8,809 nt of DNA from an uncultured Rhodospirillaceae bacterium (GTDB lineage: Bacteria > Pseudomonadota > Alphaproteobacteria > Rhodospirillales > Casp-alpha2). The translations under genes were made by a program, and so were the position numbers. Under the pieces are notes generated by a model. It had not been told where the DNA came from, did not search any database, and worked only from the letters and a program-made list of their open reading frames with translations. Shown piece after piece: positions 6,535 through 8,809 of the stretch; the first letter of the stretch is position 1; each line of letters starts with the position of its first letter. The DNA is taken from the NCBI GenBank assembly GCA_913048145.1, contig CAJWVP010000104.1, positions 1 through 8,809 of the forward strand, read 5' to 3'.

Positions 6535-7439
6535 GAGTACTGGTTACTGGCGGACTTGGTTATATCGGTGGAAGGCTTTGCCATCATCTCATACAGAAAG
6601 GCTATGATCTGGCTATCCATTCACGCCGTACTAGCGGGCTTCCCCAATGGGCGGCGGGCAGTGTCTTTAACCATGACCCAGCGGACGAATGCCGGAAAGA
6701 AGACGTTGTGATCCATTTGGCGGGCCCCAATGAAATAGATGCGGCGGCAGACTCCAAAGGTGAACGAAAACAAGCTGCAGAGAGTATTCAACGGATATTG
6801 GCTGCCGCGGAAACTGCATCAGTGCAAAATTTCATCTTTTTTTCTACGATCCATGTCTATGGCGCACCCTTGGAAGGGGTCATCGATGAAGGCCGTCCGC
6901 CTTCACCAAGTCATCCTTATGGGGCAATCAATCTAGATGGTGAGAATTTTGTCCAAGCGTCCAAGCTGAAAACACTGGTGTTTCGTTTGTCCAACGTTAT
7001 CGGCGCACCGATAAGCCCTGATATCAATAGGTGGACGTTGATTGGGAACGATCTCTGCCGGCAAGCCGTGGAAACTGGCAAGCTGACACTGCATACACCG
7101 GGGCAACAGCGCCGAGATTTCATCGCCATGGGTGATGTTGTAGCGGCGGTTTCGCATTTTCTGGAGCGGCAGGACTGGGGTGAAGGCCTATTTCAGCTCG
7201 GTGGCGGACGCTCCCTGTCGATTCTCGAGTTGGCCGAGGTGATCGCTAGTCGATGCCCATCTGTCTTGGGATTTACTCCATCTATTAAACGGCCTGAAGC
7301 TACGGTCAATCAGGCCTCGCCAATTTTGGAATATAGGATAGAACGCTTGACCGAGACTGGCTTCATCCCCGCCAAAAATCTTAGTCATGAGATTGATGCG
7401 ACCTTGGCGTTTTGCAAGAGCGCCTTTGCCTCGACATGA
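6513..7439 (+). CDS. SDR-family NAD(P)-dependent epimerase/reductase (308 aa)
   Basis: Extended short-chain dehydrogenase of the nucleotide-sugar epimerase/dehydratase family, probably the 4-ketoreductase that completes a CDP-6-deoxyhexose (inference from position). VTGGLGYIGG (11-20) is the Rossmann nucleotide loop, HLAG (68-71) the next conserved block, STIHVYG (111-117) holds the Ser/Thr of the active site, and RLSNVIGAP (158-166) plus RRDFIAMGDV follow the family pattern. The usual YxxxK reads Y136-G-A-I-N140: the catalytic lysine position is Asn. I recall related polysaccharide-locus SDRs with His there, so the family may tolerate the change, but I cannot verify this. Two starts are possible: ATG 6513 (22-base overlap, no clear ribosome site) or TTG 6531, which would form a TTGA overlap like other junctions here and begin directly at LRVLVTGG. 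It ends in an ATGA overlap with the glycosyltransferase. Confidence 0.85.
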   Translation: MAGSRQLRVLVTGGLGYIGGRLCHHLIQKGYDLAIHSRRTSGLPQWAAGSVFNHDPADECRKEDVVIHLAGPNEIDAAADSKGERKQAAESIQRILAAAETASVQNFIFFSTIHVYGAPLEGVIDEGRPPSPSHPYGAINLDGENFVQASKLKTLVFRLSNVIGAPISPDINRWTLIGNDLCRQAVETGKLTLHTPGQQRRDFIAMGDVVAAVSHFLERQDWGEGLFQLGGGRSLSILELAEVIASRCPSVLGFTPSIKRPEATVNQASPILEYRIERLTETGFIPAKNLSHEIDATLAFCKSAFAST

Positions 7440-8332
7440 CTAATCCAAAAGTTTCAATCATCATACCTACTTATAATCACGCAGTTTTCCTGCGAGATTG
7501 TCTTCAATCCATCATTGACCAGACAATGCAGGACTGGGAGGCCATAGTAGTTAATAATTTTTCCACCGATGACACGGAAGCTATCGTCGCCGCGACCAAT
7601 GACCCTCGAATCAGAATTTTAAATTTTTCCAATGATGGAGTTATAGGCGCCTCGCGAAATCGGGGGAATGCAGAGGCCGCCGGTGAATGGTTGGCATTTC
7701 TCGACTCCGATGACAAATGGCGCCCTTGTAAGCTGGCCAACTGTTTCGAAGCTATTGACGGGGCGACGGACGTCATGGGTCACGGTCTGGCTTTTGTGCG
7801 CGATGGCCAAGTCATTCACCACCAAGGTTCCGGCCCCGAGACCCGAGCGACATTACGCGAGATGCTGTTCCAGGGTGGATGCCTGACGCCATCGGCGGCA
7901 CTGGTAAGGAAATCACTATTTGATAAATTAGGCGGTTTTTCAGAAGACCCGGCGCATCAAACAGCAGAAGATTACGAGCTCTGGCTGAAATTAGCCTTTC
8001 ACGGCGCGAGTTTTAAATTCATCGACGACATTTTGGTAGATTATAGAGTTCACGAAAATCAGGCGAGCAACAAATCGTTAATCCACATGCGTGCGGGCTT
8101 TGCTATTCTTGATAAATATTACAAAGTTTTGGACCGTCGAACGCTGATTGATTGGATGCGCTATCGGAACCGCATTGCGTCAGTCTATCACGGTGCCGCA
8201 AAAAACTGTCATTTCGCCCATCGTCATCTAAAGGCCTATAGTCTTTTGGCACATTGCCTTTTTGTGTGGCCTTTTTATATCAAGGCCATCGTCGATGGAC
8301 TGTCTGGATTCGCCCGGATGCGAAAAAAATGA
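7436..8332 (+). CDS. Family 2 glycosyltransferase (298 aa)
   Basis: GT-A fold, family 2 inverting glycosyltransferase acting at the cytoplasmic membrane face. VSIIIPTYNHAVFLRDCL (6-23) is the hallmark N-terminus. NNFSTDDT (40-47) stands where D-G-S-x-D is usual, ASRNRGNAEAAGEWLAFLD leads into the metal-binding DSDD (90-93), and AEDYELWLKLA (177-187) contains the ED that supplies the probable catalytic base. VDYRVHENQAS (201-211) is typical of this subgroup. The C-terminus has a mildly hydrophobic stretch (about 266-285) that may associate with the membrane. Start: ATG 7436 forms an ATGA overlap with the preceding stop and places PTYN at the expected distance; an in-frame TTG at 7412 would add eight residues without family support. 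It ends in a run of seven A followed by TGA. It probably transfers one sugar of the repeat unit; donor and acceptor are unknown, though the neighbouring CDP-sugar product is a candidate. Confidence 0.92.
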   Translation: MTNPKVSIIIPTYNHAVFLRDCLQSIIDQTMQDWEAIVVNNFSTDDTEAIVAATNDPRIRILNFSNDGVIGASRNRGNAEAAGEWLAFLDSDDKWRPCKLANCFEAIDGATDVMGHGLAFVRDGQVIHHQGSGPETRATLREMLFQGGCLTPSAALVRKSLFDKLGGFSEDPAHQTAEDYELWLKLAFHGASFKFIDDILVDYRVHENQASNKSLIHMRAGFAILDKYYKVLDRRTLIDWMRYRNRIASVYHGAAKNCHFAHRHLKAYSLLAHCLFVWPFYIKAIVDGLSGFARMRKK

Positions 8333-8367
8333 TCTGTTTTCCCATACTGGGCACCTCTCTGGCATGA
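8329..8367 (+). other. Possible 12-codon mini-ORF bridging two genes
   Basis: ATG at 8329 overlaps the glycosyltransferase stop as ATGA and opens 12 codons (MICFPILGTSLA). Their TGA (8365-8367) overlaps the ATG at 8364, again as ATGA. The exact fit suggests a possible coupling relay, but an ORF this short can arise by chance and it has no clear ribosome binding site. Confidence 0.2.
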
Positions 8368-8486
8368 TATTTGAAAAACTCCAGCGCGGTTTTATGTTCG
8401 CATGGGTATGCGGCTTTTTCGTTTGGTATATTTCCCAATTCAGACATCTGGTTGATCCGGTGATGCGGATTCTGGGGGTGATGTGA
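8364..8486 (+). CDS. Small single-span membrane protein candidate (40 aa)
   Basis: Not a family I recognise. The ORF encodes a short basic/polar start (MIFEKLQRG), one hydrophobic segment rich in aromatic residues (GFMFAWVCGFFVWYISQF, about residues 9-26), and a short tail. That is a plausible single transmembrane helix. Support: it fills the gap between the GT2 gene and the next membrane-protein gene, and its TGA overlaps the next GTG as GTGA, the junction type used elsewhere in this block. Against: there is no convincing ribosome binding site before ATG 8364 and the size is small. The frame is open back to 8262, but that upstream part lies inside the GT2 gene and reads like a shadow. Small membrane proteins accompany some glycan polymerase or export genes; no function is assigned. 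Confidence 0.45.
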   Translation: MIFEKLQRGFMFAWVCGFFVWYISQFRHLVDPVMRILGVM

Positions 8487-8809
8487 TCGCAGTTGCCGTT
8501 ATCTGCCTTCAATTCGCTTCCGTCCTGGGGCTCGGAATTTCTTTGTTGCGTTTTTTCGGCATCAAAGATGATCTGCAGAATGCAGAACGGCTGACATGGG
8601 CATTTGTCCTTGGGATCGGCGCACTTGGCTGGGCAATGTTCTTTTTAGGCATGGCTAACTTGTTTTATGCGGGGCCCTTGGCAGCACTGCTTGTAGCCGG
8701 CCTGCCTGGATTGGTCTTTTTTAAAGACCAGCCGACGGGCCATGTTTTAAAACGCACCGACCCCGACTCATCATCTCAATCTCAATTTTCCTGGCTGTTT
8801 TGGGTGTTG
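8483..8809 (+). CDS. Multi-span membrane protein, 3' end cut by the window (at least 109 aa)
   Basis: Reading from GTG 8483 the frame is open to the window edge. Hydrophobic segments at about residues 2-24, 38-56, 59-81 and from 103 onward look like four membrane spans. Polar links lie at 25-37 (FGIKDDLQNAERL) and 82-102 (a Ser/Gln-rich stretch). Its position at the end of a polysaccharide block suggests an O-antigen polymerase, a ligase, or a GT-C/GT39-type glycosyltransferase, but no diagnostic motif is visible in the part present and I do not assign a family. The GTG start overlaps the small upstream ORF's stop as GTGA, with GGGGG (8474-8478) four bases upstream as a possible ribosome site. 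Start and membrane nature are reasonably supported; function is open because most of the protein is probably missing. Confidence 0.7.
   Translation, partial: MIAVAVICLQFASVLGLGISLLRFFGIKDDLQNAERLTWAFVLGIGALGWAMFFLGMANLFYAGPLAALLVAGLPGLVFFKDQPTGHVLKRTDPDSSSQSQFSWLFWVL

Noticed and set aside
8228..8512. Minus-strand 94-codon ORF at the right end
   Set aside because: It overlaps the GT2 end and both small junctions on the other strand, with no ribosome site or family features. The + strand overlaps explain the region better.

Overview
The window is one unbroken co-directional block of genes, all on the + strand, from a surface-polysaccharide (O-antigen or capsule type) biosynthesis locus. GC is moderate (in the mid-50s by eye) and codon use is mixed. 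The locus type and gene families fit a Gram-negative, probably proteobacterial (possibly alphaproteobacterial) host. No rRNA, housekeeping gene or other taxonomic anchor is present, so the host is an inference. There is no rRNA, tRNA, CRISPR, insertion sequence or integrase, and no convincing internal promoter or terminator. No gene-free stretch exceeds about 30 bases, so the block is probably read as one operon whose promoter and end lie outside the window.

Left part (7-2674): three tightly coupled genes encode a 3-dehydroquinate-synthase-like sugar phosphate cyclase, a D-2-hydroxyacid dehydrogenase of the phosphoglycerate-dehydrogenase type, and a class I SAM methyltransferase. They look like a small sub-pathway making or modifying an unusual cyclic (cyclitol or quinate-like) or acidic building block. 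The product cannot be read from the sequence.

Middle part (2675-7439): a large GT-B-like surface-carbohydrate transferase is followed by a CDP-sugar cassette. Glucose-1-phosphate cytidylyltransferase (RfbF/DdhA type) makes CDP-glucose and CDP-glucose 4,6-dehydratase (RfbG/DdhB type) makes CDP-4-keto-6-deoxyglucose. A small RmlC-like cupin then probably epimerises or isomerises the keto sugar, and an SDR-family enzyme probably reduces it. The DdhC/DdhD pair that makes 3,6-dideoxyhexoses is absent from the window, so a CDP-linked 6-deoxyhexose is the more natural product unless those genes lie outside.

Right part (7436-8809): a GT2 glycosyltransferase, a possible 40-residue single-span membrane protein, and the start of a multi-span membrane protein cut by the window edge, which may be a polymerase, ligase or GT-C type enzyme.

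Junctions are extremely compact. Stop and start codons overlap as GTGA, TTGA, ATGA or TGATG, often with GTG or TTG starts, which implies translational coupling. The points most worth a second look are the non-housekeeping cyclase trio, the CDP-sugar branch with an atypical cupin and an SDR lacking the usual lysine, and the relay of overlapping very small ORFs at 8323-8486.
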